From assembly GCF_004403395.1 (NCBI RefSeq), contig NZ_SOGN01000018.1:303-64302 (forward strand): a stretch of DNA of 64,000 bases, read 5' to 3'. Under the pieces are notes generated by a model. It was not told where the DNA came from. It saw nothing but the letters and a program-made list of their open reading frames with translations, and did no database searches. This DNA is from Cryobacterium cheniae (GTDB lineage: Bacteria > Actinomycetota > Actinomycetes > Actinomycetales > Microbacteriaceae). A program made the position numbers and the translations under genes. Shown one piece after another: positions 17,811-26,151 of this stretch. Position 1 is the stretch's first letter. The number at the start of each line of letters is the position of its first letter.

Positions 17811-17876
17811 GACTGTTGCCCGAGCGGACAACTGTCGCCGGTGTGACGGTAACAGTTGTCCGCTCGGGCAACAGTC
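17811..17876. repeat. Perfect 25-bp inverted repeat with 16-bp loop
   Basis: Left arm 17811-17835 begins GACTGTTGCCCGAGCGGACA; right arm 17852-17876 is its exact reverse complement. It sits 6 bp after the stop of the leftward SDR gene and about 65 bp before the ABC ATPase start, so it could terminate the SDR transcript. The length and perfection exceed an ordinary terminator; it may be a copy of a dispersed palindromic element. Confidence 0.7.
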
Positions 17877-17882
17877 AGTGAC

Positions 17883-18578
17883 TCACGATGCCGGCGGGGC
17901 CAGAAGAACGCGGGTGTTGTTGACGGATGCCGCCGGCGCGTCCCACAGTTCGACGACCGCCGTCGCGAGCTCGGTTTCCAGCCCGGCGAGGGCCCGCACG
18001 ACGAAGACGACCGCCGCGGCATCCGTGCCCGCCTTGGCGAAGCCCTGGCCGACCGCGCGGGTCCAGGTTTCGGCGGCGGCCTTCGCGGCGGCGTAGTTCG
18101 CACCGCCGGGGGCCGGCTTGTCGACCGACACCGAGGACACGATCGCCAGGCGACCGGCCGGCGAGGCCAGCAGGTCGTCGTTGAACGCGCGGGTGGTGTT
18201 GCGGAGCGTGGTGACGACGTGCGTGTGCAGGAAGTCCCAGTCCGGGTCGGACTGGCCGGCCAGACCGCCACCGCCGCGCCAGCCCCCGACGAGGTGGATC
18301 AGGCCGTCGATGGGGCCGTGCTCGGCATGCACGGCGTCGGCCACCGCCGTGACCTCCGCGAAGTCACCGAGGTCGGAGACGTACGTCACGGCACCGGGGA
18401 CCTCGGCGGCAAGGCCCTGCAGGCGCTCGGCGTTGGAGCCGATCGCGATCACGTGCGCGCCGGCATCCGTCAGCGCGGCGGCCACGGCACGGCCGGCCGC
18501 GCTGGTCGCACCGGCGATGAGCACGGTGAGACCAGCGACGCCGCGGCGGGCTGTGGTGCTTCCAGTGGTGTCAGTCAC
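17883..18578 (-). CDS. SDR family NAD(P)-dependent oxidoreductase
   Basis: A classical short-chain dehydrogenase of 231 residues. The cofactor motif is an atypical GATSAAGRAV (about 23-32) in place of TGxxxGIG. The catalytic serine lies in VSSVSV and the YxxxK pair in YAAAKAAAE. The last 30 residues are short for the family. Its start overlaps the stop of the upstream DUF6421 gene by 8 bp, so the two are almost certainly co-translated and probably act together. The substrate is unknown. Confidence 0.85.
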   Translation of the reverse strand: MTDTTGSTTARRGVAGLTVLIAGATSAAGRAVAAALTDAGAHVIAIGSNAERLQGLAAEVPGAVTYVSDLGDFAEVTAVADAVHAEHGPIDGLIHLVGGWRGGGGLAGQSDPDWDFLHTHVVTTLRNTTRAFNDDLLASPAGRLAIVSSVSVDKPAPGGANYAAAKAAAETWTRAVGQGFAKAGTDAAAVVFVVRALAGLETELATAVVELWDAPAASVNNTRVLLAPPAS

Positions 18579-19971
18579 GCCCGGTGAGTCCGGCGGTCGA
18601 CTCGATCACGGGCTTCATCTTCTTGTCGAGCGCTTCGAAGAACATCGACAGCGGGAATTCGTCGTCGAGGACCAGATCGGTGTAGCCCTTGGGGGCGCCG
18701 GCCAGCACGTCCAGCGGCAGCCCGAGAGCCCACTGCGACGCCGGGTTCGGCGTGAGCGTTTCCGCGATCATGTCGTAGGCGGCCAGCCAGTGGGCCTTCT
18801 TCGGCCGGTCGATCGACGCCCAGTAGAGATCGTCGATCTGCTTGCCGAGCGCGATGACCACATCGGGCACGGCCTCCCAATCGAAGGTGAGCCGGGTGTC
18901 GGTCCAGTGCAGCACGTGGTGCTGGTGCATCCACGCGAACAGCAGCTGCCCGCCCAGGCCGTCGTAGTTGCGCACCCGGGAGCCGCTGATCGCGAACCGG
19001 AAGATCCGGTCGAAGATCACGGCGTACTGCACGAGTTTCGCGTGCCGGCGCGCCTCCGGGCCGGCGTTCTCGTCGCGCTCGATCGTGACCGATTCGCGGA
19101 AGGCGGTCAGGTCGCAGCGCAGTTCCTCGAGGGAGTACAGGAAGAACGGCATCCGCTGCTTGATCATGAACGGGTCGAACGGCAGGTCCCCGCGCATATG
19201 CGTGCGGTCGTGGATGAGGTCCCACATGACGAAGGTTTCCTCGGTCAGGTGCTGGTCGTCGAGCAGCGCCGCCGCGTCGGCGGACAGTTCGAGACGGGTG
19301 ATCTCGGCGGCCGCGCGCACGACCCGGCGGAACCGGGCGGCCTCGCGGTCGGCGAAGATCGCACCCCAGGTGAAGGTGGGGATCTCGCGCATCGCGACGG
19401 TCTCGGGGAACAGCACGGCCGAGTTGGTGTCGTAGCCGGGCGTGAAATCGAGGAACCGGATCGGCATGAACAGCTTGTTCGTGTACTCCTGCTCGAGCTC
19501 GTCGATGAACTCCGGCCAGATGACCTCGATCAGCACGGCCTCGACGAAACGGTTCGTGCTGCCGTTCTGCGTGTACATCGGAAAAACGACCAGGTGACGG
19601 ATGCCGTCGGCCCGCCGCTGCTGCGGCTGGAACGCCATCAGGGAGTCGTAGAAGTCCGGCACGCCGAAGCCCTCGGTGCACCAGCGGGTGAAGTCCCGGT
19701 TCACGGCGGTCAGGTAGGCGTCGTCGTGCGGGAACAACGGGGCGAGTGCGTCGATGGCTGCGGTGATCACGTCGACGTGCGCGGCGGCATCCGCGTGCGC
19801 GGCGGCGACGGGGATCGAACCGTCCTGCGCCTGGCTGGCCTGCAGCGCGGTGGCCGCGGATTTGAGGCGGAGCCAGGCCGGGTGGGTGGTCGGGTCGCTG
19901 GCGGAGAAGGCGGCATCCTCGAGAACCTCGGGCTCACCGACCAGTGCATCTTGCGCAACGTAATTCGACAT
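18571..19971 (-). CDS. DUF6421 family protein
   Basis: A 466-residue soluble protein that I assign to the uncharacterised actinobacterial family DUF6421. It has no signal peptide or membrane helix. Notable conserved-looking stretches are FPMYTQNGSTNR near 120, a His/Asp-rich WDLIHDRTHMRGDLPFDPFMIKQRMPFFLYS near 260-290, and AWMHQHHVLHWTDTRL near 365, which could bind metal. The ATG at 19971 is chosen because the N-terminus MSNYVAQDAL is protein-like and the frame upstream is low complexity. It is the first gene of a two-gene unit with an overlapping SDR, hinting at a joint metabolic role that has not been described to my knowledge. Confidence 0.8.
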   Translation of the reverse strand: MSNYVAQDALVGEPEVLEDAAFSASDPTTHPAWLRLKSAATALQASQAQDGSIPVAAAHADAAAHVDVITAAIDALAPLFPHDDAYLTAVNRDFTRWCTEGFGVPDFYDSLMAFQPQQRRADGIRHLVVFPMYTQNGSTNRFVEAVLIEVIWPEFIDELEQEYTNKLFMPIRFLDFTPGYDTNSAVLFPETVAMREIPTFTWGAIFADREAARFRRVVRAAAEITRLELSADAAALLDDQHLTEETFVMWDLIHDRTHMRGDLPFDPFMIKQRMPFFLYSLEELRCDLTAFRESVTIERDENAGPEARRHAKLVQYAVIFDRIFRFAISGSRVRNYDGLGGQLLFAWMHQHHVLHWTDTRLTFDWEAVPDVVIALGKQIDDLYWASIDRPKKAHWLAAYDMIAETLTPNPASQWALGLPLDVLAGAPKGYTDLVLDDEFPLSMFFEALDKKMKPVIESTAGLTGRD

Positions 19972-20318
19972 GGGAACCTCCGTTCTTCGTGAGTGCCGCG
20001 GTCGCGGCGGGGTGGAGCTGTGCGGGATGGTGCGTGCGGTGCCATGCGGCGCCACGGTCCAGAGTAGCGGGAGGGGGCGGGCGGTTTCTTGCCATACCTC
20101 GCAACGAATCGCCGTGTTCCCCTCCTCAGATCGCCGAAAATCCCCGTTCCGGTCGTAATTCCTGTTCAGCCGGTCACTCGCGACCGGTACGGCCACGGTC
20201 GTGCGCTGGCGCGGCAACGGAGACTTGACCGCCGGGGTGGCGCGACCGGCGGGGTGGCTCGACCGGCGGGGTGGCACGCGCTATCGTCGGACCAACCGCA
20301 GAACGAGGAGCGCCGCCG

Positions 20319-20699
20319 ATGAACTTTGACGAGGTGATCTCGGCGGTCGTGCGGATCGTCGAGGCGGCGGGCGCGGCCATCATGGTGCTGGGCGGTGCGG
20401 CCGCCTTCCTCGCCGCCGTGCCGGCCATGCTGCGGGCAGACAGCCGGCAGCGGGCCTACGAGGAGTTGCGGCGCAATCTGGGCCGGGCCATCCTCCTCGG
20501 ACTAGAAGTGCTGATCATCGCCGATATCATCCGCACGATCCTGGTGGATCCGACCCCGCAGAGCGTGCTGGTGCTCGGCGCCATCGTGGTGATCCGGGTG
20601 CTGCTCAGCTTCTCGCTCGAGGTGGAGATGGACGGCATCTGGCCCTGGTCCCGCTGGCGCCTCGCCGCAGCCGGGAACGGCACGCAGAAACCCAAATAG
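20319..20699 (+). CDS. DUF1622 family membrane protein
   Basis: A 126-residue integral membrane protein with three hydrophobic segments: AAGAAIMVLGGAAAFLAAV (about 16-34), ILLGLEVLIIADIIRTILV (about 58-76) and SVLVLGAIVVIRVLLSFSLEVEM (about 81-103). It ends with a WPWSRWRL amphipathic tail. These match the DUF1622 family. The ATG has GAGGAG 9 bp upstream. It is convergent with the methyltransferase gene and divergent from DUF6421. Function is unknown. Confidence 0.85.
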   Translation: MNFDEVISAVVRIVEAAGAAIMVLGGAAAFLAAVPAMLRADSRQRAYEELRRNLGRAILLGLEVLIIADIIRTILVDPTPQSVLVLGAIVVIRVLLSFSLEVEMDGIWPWSRWRLAAAGNGTQKPK

Positions 20700-20757
20700 C
20701 GCCCCGAACGACTCGGTTGGGGGCGGGCGGTGCGGCCCACCCCTCAAACGTGACGGT

Positions 20758-22002
20758 TCACCCGGCGACGGGCGAGGAGGTGGGCGAGGAGGTGGGCGAG
20801 GAGGTGGATGCGGAGGCTGCCCGCAACCGCCAGAGGGATGTCACTTCTTTTGAGCGGGCGGCGTGCAGAGGGTCGGACGTGTCGGCGGCGCGGTTGTGCA
20901 CGGGTTTGGTGTCGAGGCGGGCGATGACCTCGAGGCCCGCGTCCTCGATCAGGTCGAGGAGTTCGCCGCGGGAGCGCAGCCCGAGGTGCTCGGCGATGTC
21001 GGAGAGCACGAGCCAGCCCTCCCCGACCGGCTCGAGGTGGTCGGCCAGCCCCGAGAGGAAGCCCCGCAGCATCCGGCTGTCCGGGTCGTAGACGGCGAAG
21101 TCCGTTGCGGTGACGGCGGTCGCGGGGATCCACGGCGGGTTGCAGACCACCAGGTCGGCGCGTCCGGCGGGGAACAGGTCGGCCCGGGTGATGTCGACGG
21201 CACCGGCCAGCCCGAGCCGCTCGATGTTCTCGCGCGCGCAGGCCAGCGCCCGCGGGGCCTGGTCGGTGCCGACCACGTGACGGATGCCGCGCCGCGCCAG
21301 CACCGCAGCGAGCACCCCGGTGCCCGTGCCGATGTCGAACGCGGAGGCGGTCTGGGCGCTCGAGCCGGCCCAGGCAGCCGGCAGCGGGGCCGTGTTGACC
21401 AGGTCGAGGTATTCGCCGCGCACGGGCGAGAACACCCCGTAGTGCGGGTGGATGCGGGCGCCGAGCGCGGGCACGTCGACGCCGGTCGTGCGCCATTCGT
21501 GCGCTCCGATGAGGCCGACGAGCTCGCGCAGGGCGGTGACCGAGGCATCCGTCGCCCGGCCGTAGGTTTCGGTGCAGGCGCGCCGCACGTCGGGCGCGCG
21601 GCGGAGCGGAACGGTGTAGTCGGCGTCGAGCGGCACGAGCACCAGGCCGAGCAGCCGGGCGCGGCGCAGCGCCTCGGACCGGTAGTGCCGGAAGCCCGCG
21701 GCCAGGTCGGTCGTGGGCGTGTGCCGACCGCGGTCGACGCGGCGGGAGAGGGCGCTGAGCAGCTGGCGGGCGCCCAGGAAGTCGCCGCGCCAGAGCATGC
21801 CGGTTCCGTTCTGCGCGAGGCGGTAGGCGGCATCCGCGGTCAGGGTGTCGTCGGCGATCACGACGCGTGTCGGCGGTGCCCAGCCGCTCTCCGAGTGCCA
21901 GAGGGCCGACCGGGTCTGCCCGGCCTCCTCCCAGGTGATGCGGGTGGGCTCGGCCGGGGACGCGGCTCCGGCGTCGGTGCTGGTGGTGCTCATGGGTTCC
22001 AT
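20758..22002 (-). CDS. Class I SAM-dependent methyltransferase with NPPW motif
   Basis: A 414-residue protein. About 200 N-terminal residues of unclear function precede a Rossmann methyltransferase domain with SAM motif FDIGTGTGVLAAVL (near 215-230) and motif IV VVCNPPWIPA (near 285). NPPY/W motifs methylate exocyclic or side-chain amide nitrogens, as in HemK/PrmC and the rRNA methylases RlmF/RlmG; the N-terminal plus small-domain layout recalls RlmG-like enzymes, so an RNA target is likely but not proven. The C-terminus ends in the low-complexity repeat ASASTSSPTSSPTSSPVAG, encoded by three 12-bp repeats. A second ATG 9 bp downstream is an alternative start. Confidence 0.85.
   Translation of the reverse strand: MEPMSTTSTDAGAASPAEPTRITWEEAGQTRSALWHSESGWAPPTRVVIADDTLTADAAYRLAQNGTGMLWRGDFLGARQLLSALSRRVDRGRHTPTTDLAAGFRHYRSEALRRARLLGLVLVPLDADYTVPLRRAPDVRRACTETYGRATDASVTALRELVGLIGAHEWRTTGVDVPALGARIHPHYGVFSPVRGEYLDLVNTAPLPAAWAGSSAQTASAFDIGTGTGVLAAVLARRGIRHVVGTDQAPRALACARENIERLGLAGAVDITRADLFPAGRADLVVCNPPWIPATAVTATDFAVYDPDSRMLRGFLSGLADHLEPVGEGWLVLSDIAEHLGLRSRGELLDLIEDAGLEVIARLDTKPVHNRAADTSDPLHAARSKEVTSLWRLRAASASTSSPTSSPTSSPVAG
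20771..20806. repeat. Three 12-bp tandem repeats in the methyltransferase 3' end
   Basis: Three perfect copies of GGCGAGGAGGTG, encoding SSPT-type repeats at the C-terminus of the leftward methyltransferase. Copy number could vary without a frameshift. Confidence 0.8.
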
Positions 22003-22020
22003 CCTCGCGCTCAGGTGAGC

Positions 22021-22047
22021 CGAGTTCGACCGTTGCGGTCGAACTCG
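22021..22047 (-). terminator. Hairpin downstream of the F420-type oxidoreductase
   Basis: CGAGTTCGACC (22021-22031), loop GTTGC, GGTCGAACTCG (22037-22047): a perfect 11-bp stem. It lies between two leftward genes, about 55 bp after the oxidoreductase stop, and probably separates their transcripts. Confidence 0.55.
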
Positions 22048-22102
22048 ACCGGTGTGCCGGCCGAACCGACCGGACGTGTCGAGTTGGGCGAGACCGCGAT
22101 CG

Positions 22103-23095
22103 CTAGAGCAGCGCGGGCATGACCTCGCGTTCGAAGAGTTCCAGGCCCGACCGGTCGTAGGCGGCCTCCGGGAAGTAGTGGATGGCGTAGCCGAGGCCGC
22201 GTTCCTTCATGCGGTTCAGGCGTTCGACGACCTGTTCGGGCGTGCCGACGCCCTGCGCCTCGCCGCTGCGGTACTCGGCCATGAACGCGGTCGCGCCCTC
22301 CGACCCGAGGTAGGGGGTGACCCGGGCCTCGATGGCGTCGAGACGGTCGGCGACCTCGGCATCCGTCGCCCCGATCACCGTGTTGTAGTTCGCCGAGCGG
22401 GTGATGGCACCGAAGTCGGTGCCTTCCGCCGTGCAATGTGCCTCGAGCAGCTCGCTCTTGTGCGAGAAGCCCTCGGGCGAACCGTCGAAGTTGGTGTAGT
22501 TCGCGTATTTCGCCGCGATCTTCAGGGTGACCTTCTCGCCGCCGCCGGCGATCCAGATCGGGATGCCGCCCTCCTGCAGGGGGAGCGGCCGCACGATGGC
22601 ACCGTCCACCTGGTAATGCTCTCCGTCGAGGGTGGCCGTGCCGGTGGTCCAGGCCTGGCGCATGATCTGCACGCCCTCGTCGAGGCGGGCGAGGCGCTCG
22701 CCGGCGCGCGGGAAGCCGTAACCGTACGCGCGCCACTCGTGCTCGTACCAGCCGGCGCCGATGCCCATTTCGACGCGTCCGCCGGAGATGATGTCGATTG
22801 TTGCGGCGACCTTCGCGAGGTAGGCCGGGTTGCGGTAGCTCATGCAGGTGCACATCTGGCCGAGGCGGACGCGGTTCGTGGTGGCGGCGAAGGCGCTCAT
22901 CAGCGTCCAGGCTTCGTGGGTGGCCTCGTGGCTCGGGACCGGCACGGTGTGGAAGTGGTCGTACACCCAGATCGACTCCCACTCGCCGGCGTCGGCGTGA
23001 GCGGCGAGGCCACTCATGGTCGCCCACTGCTCGGCGGGATCGATGTCGACCAGGTCGTGACGCCAGCCTTGAGGTATGAAGAGTCCGAATCGCAT
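22103..23095 (-). CDS. LLM class F420-dependent oxidoreductase
   Basis: A 330-residue luciferase-like TIM-barrel protein. MRFGLFIPQGW at the N-terminus, GIGAGWYEHEWRAYGYGFP in the middle (residues about 115-133) and the IWIAGGGEKVTLKIAAKYANYTNF segment are typical of actinobacterial F420-dependent oxidoreductases. Substrate unknown. Use of F420 is supported by the Fgd-like and CofE genes at the end of the window, which show that this organism makes and reduces F420. It is divergent from glycerate kinase with an 86-bp gap. Confidence 0.88.
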   Translation of the reverse strand: MRFGLFIPQGWRHDLVDIDPAEQWATMSGLAAHADAGEWESIWVYDHFHTVPVPSHEATHEAWTLMSAFAATTNRVRLGQMCTCMSYRNPAYLAKVAATIDIISGGRVEMGIGAGWYEHEWRAYGYGFPRAGERLARLDEGVQIMRQAWTTGTATLDGEHYQVDGAIVRPLPLQEGGIPIWIAGGGEKVTLKIAAKYANYTNFDGSPEGFSHKSELLEAHCTAEGTDFGAITRSANYNTVIGATDAEVADRLDAIEARVTPYLGSEGATAFMAEYRSGEAQGVGTPEQVVERLNRMKERGLGYAIHYFPEAAYDRSGLELFEREVMPALL

Positions 23096-23181
23096 GGTTG
23101 CGATCCTACGCGGGGGAAACGGATGTGACGCCGGGCGCCCCGCAGTTGCAGCGGGTGCCCGAGACCGGGAAGATCAACAAC

Positions 23182-24363
23182 ATGAAGTTCGTTCTGGCTC
23201 CCGACTCGTTCAAGGAATCCATGTCGGCTGCCGAGGCCGCCGCGGCCCTGGAGCGAGGCATCCGTTCGGTGTTCCCCACCGCCGAGTGCGTGCGGGTGCC
23301 GATGGCCGACGGCGGCGAGGGCACGGTGGAGGCCATGGTTACCGCCCGCGGCGGCGAACTCGTGGTGGCCGCGGTGCGGGATGCCCGCGGTCGCCCGGTG
23401 CGGGCGTCCTACGGCTACGTGGCCGCCGAGGAGCTGGCGATCATCGAGGTCGCGGCGGCGGCCGGCATTCACCTCGTCGCCGCGGCCGACCGGGACCCGC
23501 GCACCGCGAGCACATTCGGCGTCGGGCAGCTCATCACCGACGCGCTGGACCGAGGTGCGCGCCGGTTCGTGGTGGGGCTGGGTGGCTCGATGACCAATGA
23601 CGGCGGGGCCGGCATGCTCCACGCCCTCGGCGCCCGGCTGTACGACTCCGACGGCCATGACCTGGCCGACGGCGGCGCTGCTCTGGCGCGGCTGAGCACG
23701 ATCGACCTCGAGGGATTCGATCCGCGGGCGCGGTCCGCGGCGTTCGAGATCGCGAGCGACGTCGCCAACCCGCTGCTCGGTCCGGGCGGCGCCACCACCG
23801 TCTTCGGCCCGCAGAAGGGCGCCGACCCGCAGGCTGTGCAGGAGCTCGAGGAGGCCCTCACGGTCTTTGCGCGGGTGCTCGCCGCGGACTCCGGGCGCTC
23901 CGTGGCGGATCTGCCCGGAGCAGGCGCGGCCGGGGGACTGGGCGCGGCCTTCCTCGCCTGCTTCGACGCCCGCATGCGCCGCGGCGTGGAGGTGGTGATG
24001 GAGGCCGCCCTCCTCGAGCAGCGGCTGAGCGGGGCCGACTTCGTTTTCACCGGCGAGGGCAGCATCGACGGGCAGACCCTGCAGGGCAAGACGCCGCTCG
24101 GCGTGGCCGAGGCTGCCGCGCGGGGCGGTGTACCCGTGATCGCATTCGCGGGTCGAGTCGGACCGGGTGCCGAGGTGCTCTACGACCAGGGTTTCACCGC
24201 GCTGGTGCCGATCGTTCATGAGCTCAGCGACCTCCCGCATGCGCTCGCGGATGGCCCGGCGAACCTCGAACGGGCTGCCGCCACGGTGTGCCGCATCCTC
24301 GCTCTGGGATTGTCGGCCGGGGCGGCGCGCGGCGCGCAGGCGGGCTGGGCGACGGGCGCCTGA
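23182..24363 (+). CDS. Glycerate kinase (GarK/GlxK type)
   Basis: Phosphorylates D-glycerate, linking glyoxylate or tartronate breakdown to glycolysis. The N-terminal VLAPDSFKESMSAAEAA, the PMADGGEGT motif (about 41-49), GLGGSMTNDGGAGML (about 130-144) and TGEGSIDGQTLQGKTP (about 288-303) are family signatures. The ATG at 23182 gives 393 residues beginning MKFVLAPDSFK, exactly where homologues start; GGGAAGA is about 9 bp upstream. It is transcribed away from the oxidoreductase and towards a convergent mutase-like gene. Confidence 0.94.
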   Translation: MKFVLAPDSFKESMSAAEAAAALERGIRSVFPTAECVRVPMADGGEGTVEAMVTARGGELVVAAVRDARGRPVRASYGYVAAEELAIIEVAAAAGIHLVAAADRDPRTASTFGVGQLITDALDRGARRFVVGLGGSMTNDGGAGMLHALGARLYDSDGHDLADGGAALARLSTIDLEGFDPRARSAAFEIASDVANPLLGPGGATTVFGPQKGADPQAVQELEEALTVFARVLAADSGRSVADLPGAGAAGGLGAAFLACFDARMRRGVEVVMEAALLEQRLSGADFVFTGEGSIDGQTLQGKTPLGVAEAAARGGVPVIAFAGRVGPGAEVLYDQGFTALVPIVHELSDLPHALADGPANLERAAATVCRILALGLSAGAARGAQAGWATGA

Positions 24364-24386
24364 GCGTCGCGCACGCCAGAGTACCG

Positions 24387-25175
24387 TCAGGTGCCGCCCT
24401 CGTTCCCGAGCGTGATGGCCGCAGCCAGCGCGGTGACGGAGTCGAGGTAGAGGCCGCCGAACGGCGCGGGTTGTCCCCGGGCGTCGAACCGATAGGCCAG
24501 CGGCTGTCCGGTGGGCAGGTTCAGGTCACGGATCTGCCCATCCGACAGGCCGTCGATCACCGCGCACAGGGCCCGCAGGGAGTTGCCGTGCGCGACGACG
24601 AGCACGGTCTGGCCGCGGGCGAGAAGCGGGTCGACCCGCTCGGTGAGGAACGCATCCACTCGGGTGATGACGTCGCCGAGCGCCTCCGTGCGGGTCAGCG
24701 CGGCCGGCGGCAGCGCGCGGAACAGGGCGGTGCCGGCGAACTCGTCGAAGAGCCGGTCGCCCATGGCGGGCGGGGCCTCGGCGACCGAGCGGCGCCAGGC
24801 CAGGAACTGGTCCTCGCCGAACTCCGCGCGCACATCGTCTTTGGAGCGACCGGTCAGCGCGCCGTAGTTGCGTTCGTTCATGCGCCAGTCGGCGTCGCAG
24901 CCGGCCAGCGGGCGAGCCAGCCCGGCGGCGACGATCGCGGCGGTCTGCCGGGCGCGCGCCAGCGTGGAGGTGAAGAGGGTGACGGAGCCGGTGCCGCCGC
25001 CGGAACCCGGGCCCAGGTCGCCCGGCAGTGCGAGGTTCAGCAGAGCGGTGGCCGTGTGGGCCTCGCGGATCCCTTGCTCGGACAAAGGCGCATCCAGCAC
25101 GCCCGTGAACAGCCCGGCGGCATTCGCGGTGCTCTCGCCGTGCCGCAGCACGATCAACAACCCCGCTTCGCGCAC
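24387..25175 (-). CDS. 2,3-bisphosphoglycerate-dependent phosphoglycerate mutase-like protein
   Basis: A member of the GpmA branch of the histidine phosphatase superfamily. From the GTG at 25175 it has 262 residues. LRHGESTANAAGLFTG holds the phosphohistidine near residue 12. TSTLARARQTA, MNERNYGALTG and the WRRS/APP segment follow the GpmA pattern, and VVAHGNSLRALC carries the second histidine. It departs from GpmA in several places, such as LFTGVLDAP where GpmA has FTGWVDV, so it may be a paralogue with another substrate. An ATG at 25238 would add 21 Arg-rich residues and seems less likely. Confidence 0.85.
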   Translation of the reverse strand: MREAGLLIVLRHGESTANAAGLFTGVLDAPLSEQGIREAHTATALLNLALPGDLGPGSGGGTGSVTLFTSTLARARQTAAIVAAGLARPLAGCDADWRMNERNYGALTGRSKDDVRAEFGEDQFLAWRRSVAEAPPAMGDRLFDEFAGTALFRALPPAALTRTEALGDVITRVDAFLTERVDPLLARGQTVLVVAHGNSLRALCAVIDGLSDGQIRDLNLPTGQPLAYRFDARGQPAPFGGLYLDSVTALAAAITLGNEGGT

Positions 25176-25288
25176 GGTAACCAGCCCTGTTCGCGTCTCA
25201 ACCGCCCGGCAACGGATGCCACGCCGTCGCGTCGGCATTCCGCCGCGAATCCTCAGGCTACAGCCCCGCCGCCGGCCTCACCCGGCCG

Positions 25289-25343
25289 CGAGAGCGCACA
25301 ATCTGCCTTGGGCGGTGCCATGAGGGCCGATTGTGCGCTCTCG
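25289..25343. repeat. Perfect 15-bp inverted repeat with 25-bp loop
   Basis: CGAGAGCGCACAATC (25289-25303) and GATTGTGCGCTCTCG (25329-25343). It lies between the leftward mutase-like gene and the leftward Gly-rich protein gene, after the stop of the latter. It resembles in style the 25-bp inverted repeat at 17811 but has a different sequence. Confidence 0.65.
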
Positions 25344-25413
25344 TGGGAGTGGGTCAAGTCGTGGGAGGGGGTGGTTCGGACGTGCGGGCGGGCCTGGCGT
25401 GGGGAGGGCAGGC

Positions 25414-26013
25414 TCAGAAGCCGAAGTCGCCGCCGAAGTCTCCGCCGCCGCCGAAGTCGCCGCCCCCGCCGGAGTCTCCTCCGCCGGAGTCCGAAGCCGC
25501 GTCGCCGCCGGAGTCGCCGGAACCGGAGTCGGCGCCTGAGGCTTCCGCCCCGCCGGGGTCCATGGGCAGGAAAGCGCTCACGAGCGCCGACCCGATCACA
25601 TAGCCGGCCACGGTGCCGAGCAGGGAGCTGCCGACCATGCTGCCGAAGCTCGGCCCGCCCTGCCCCTGACCGCCCTGGCCCTGGTTGCCGAACGCGCGGG
25701 TGAGGGTGCCGGGCTGGCGCAGTTCCGCCCGGGTGGCGGCCTGGGCCAGTGTCGCCGGTTCGGCGTTCGCCGGGCGTTCGCTCGCATCGGCGTTCTCGCT
25801 GAGCTGGCGGAACAGGAGGTCGCGCTGCTCATCGGTCAGCTTGCTGAAGGCCTCCGAGTGCACCTGCTCGATCGTCTCGGGCGGGGCCGTGCGCAGCAGG
25901 TACTGATAACGCTCGACGGCGATCTCGTCGTCGGTGCGCTGCGGTGCGGCGGCGCGCTGTTGCTGCTCGGGCCGCTGGGGCTCGGTGCCGAAAAGGCGGT
26001 CGAAGAATCCCAT
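25414..26013 (-). CDS. Conserved hypothetical protein with Gly/Asp/Ser-rich tail
   Basis: 199 residues. The N-terminus MGFFDRLFGTEPQ is amphipathic. A helical, conserved-looking core RYQYLLRTAPPETIEQVHSE with following KLTDEQRDLLFRQLS lies at about 36-70. A single hydrophobic segment MVGSSLLGTVAGYVIGSALV spans about 127-146. The last 50 residues are low complexity with GGGGDFGGGGDFGGDFGF repeats. I do not recognise a catalytic motif. I recall similar proteins being labelled cation-transporting ATPase, which this sequence does not support. It is divergent from an SDR gene across 138 bp. Confidence 0.75.
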   Translation of the reverse strand: MGFFDRLFGTEPQRPEQQQRAAAPQRTDDEIAVERYQYLLRTAPPETIEQVHSEAFSKLTDEQRDLLFRQLSENADASERPANAEPATLAQAATRAELRQPGTLTRAFGNQGQGGQGQGGPSFGSMVGSSLLGTVAGYVIGSALVSAFLPMDPGGAEASGADSGSGDSGGDAASDSGGGDSGGGGDFGGGGDFGGDFGF

Positions 26014-26151
26014 GGTGTGCTCCTCGGTTGGGTGGGTCTGGGGCGTTGTCCTCTACGATTCCACCCGTCGCTGGGTAGGTGCTGGAATCTGCTGCCGGCC
26101 CGGCTGCCCTCCCGCCCAACGCGCGGCGGATCTTCTTGGGATGATGGGGCC

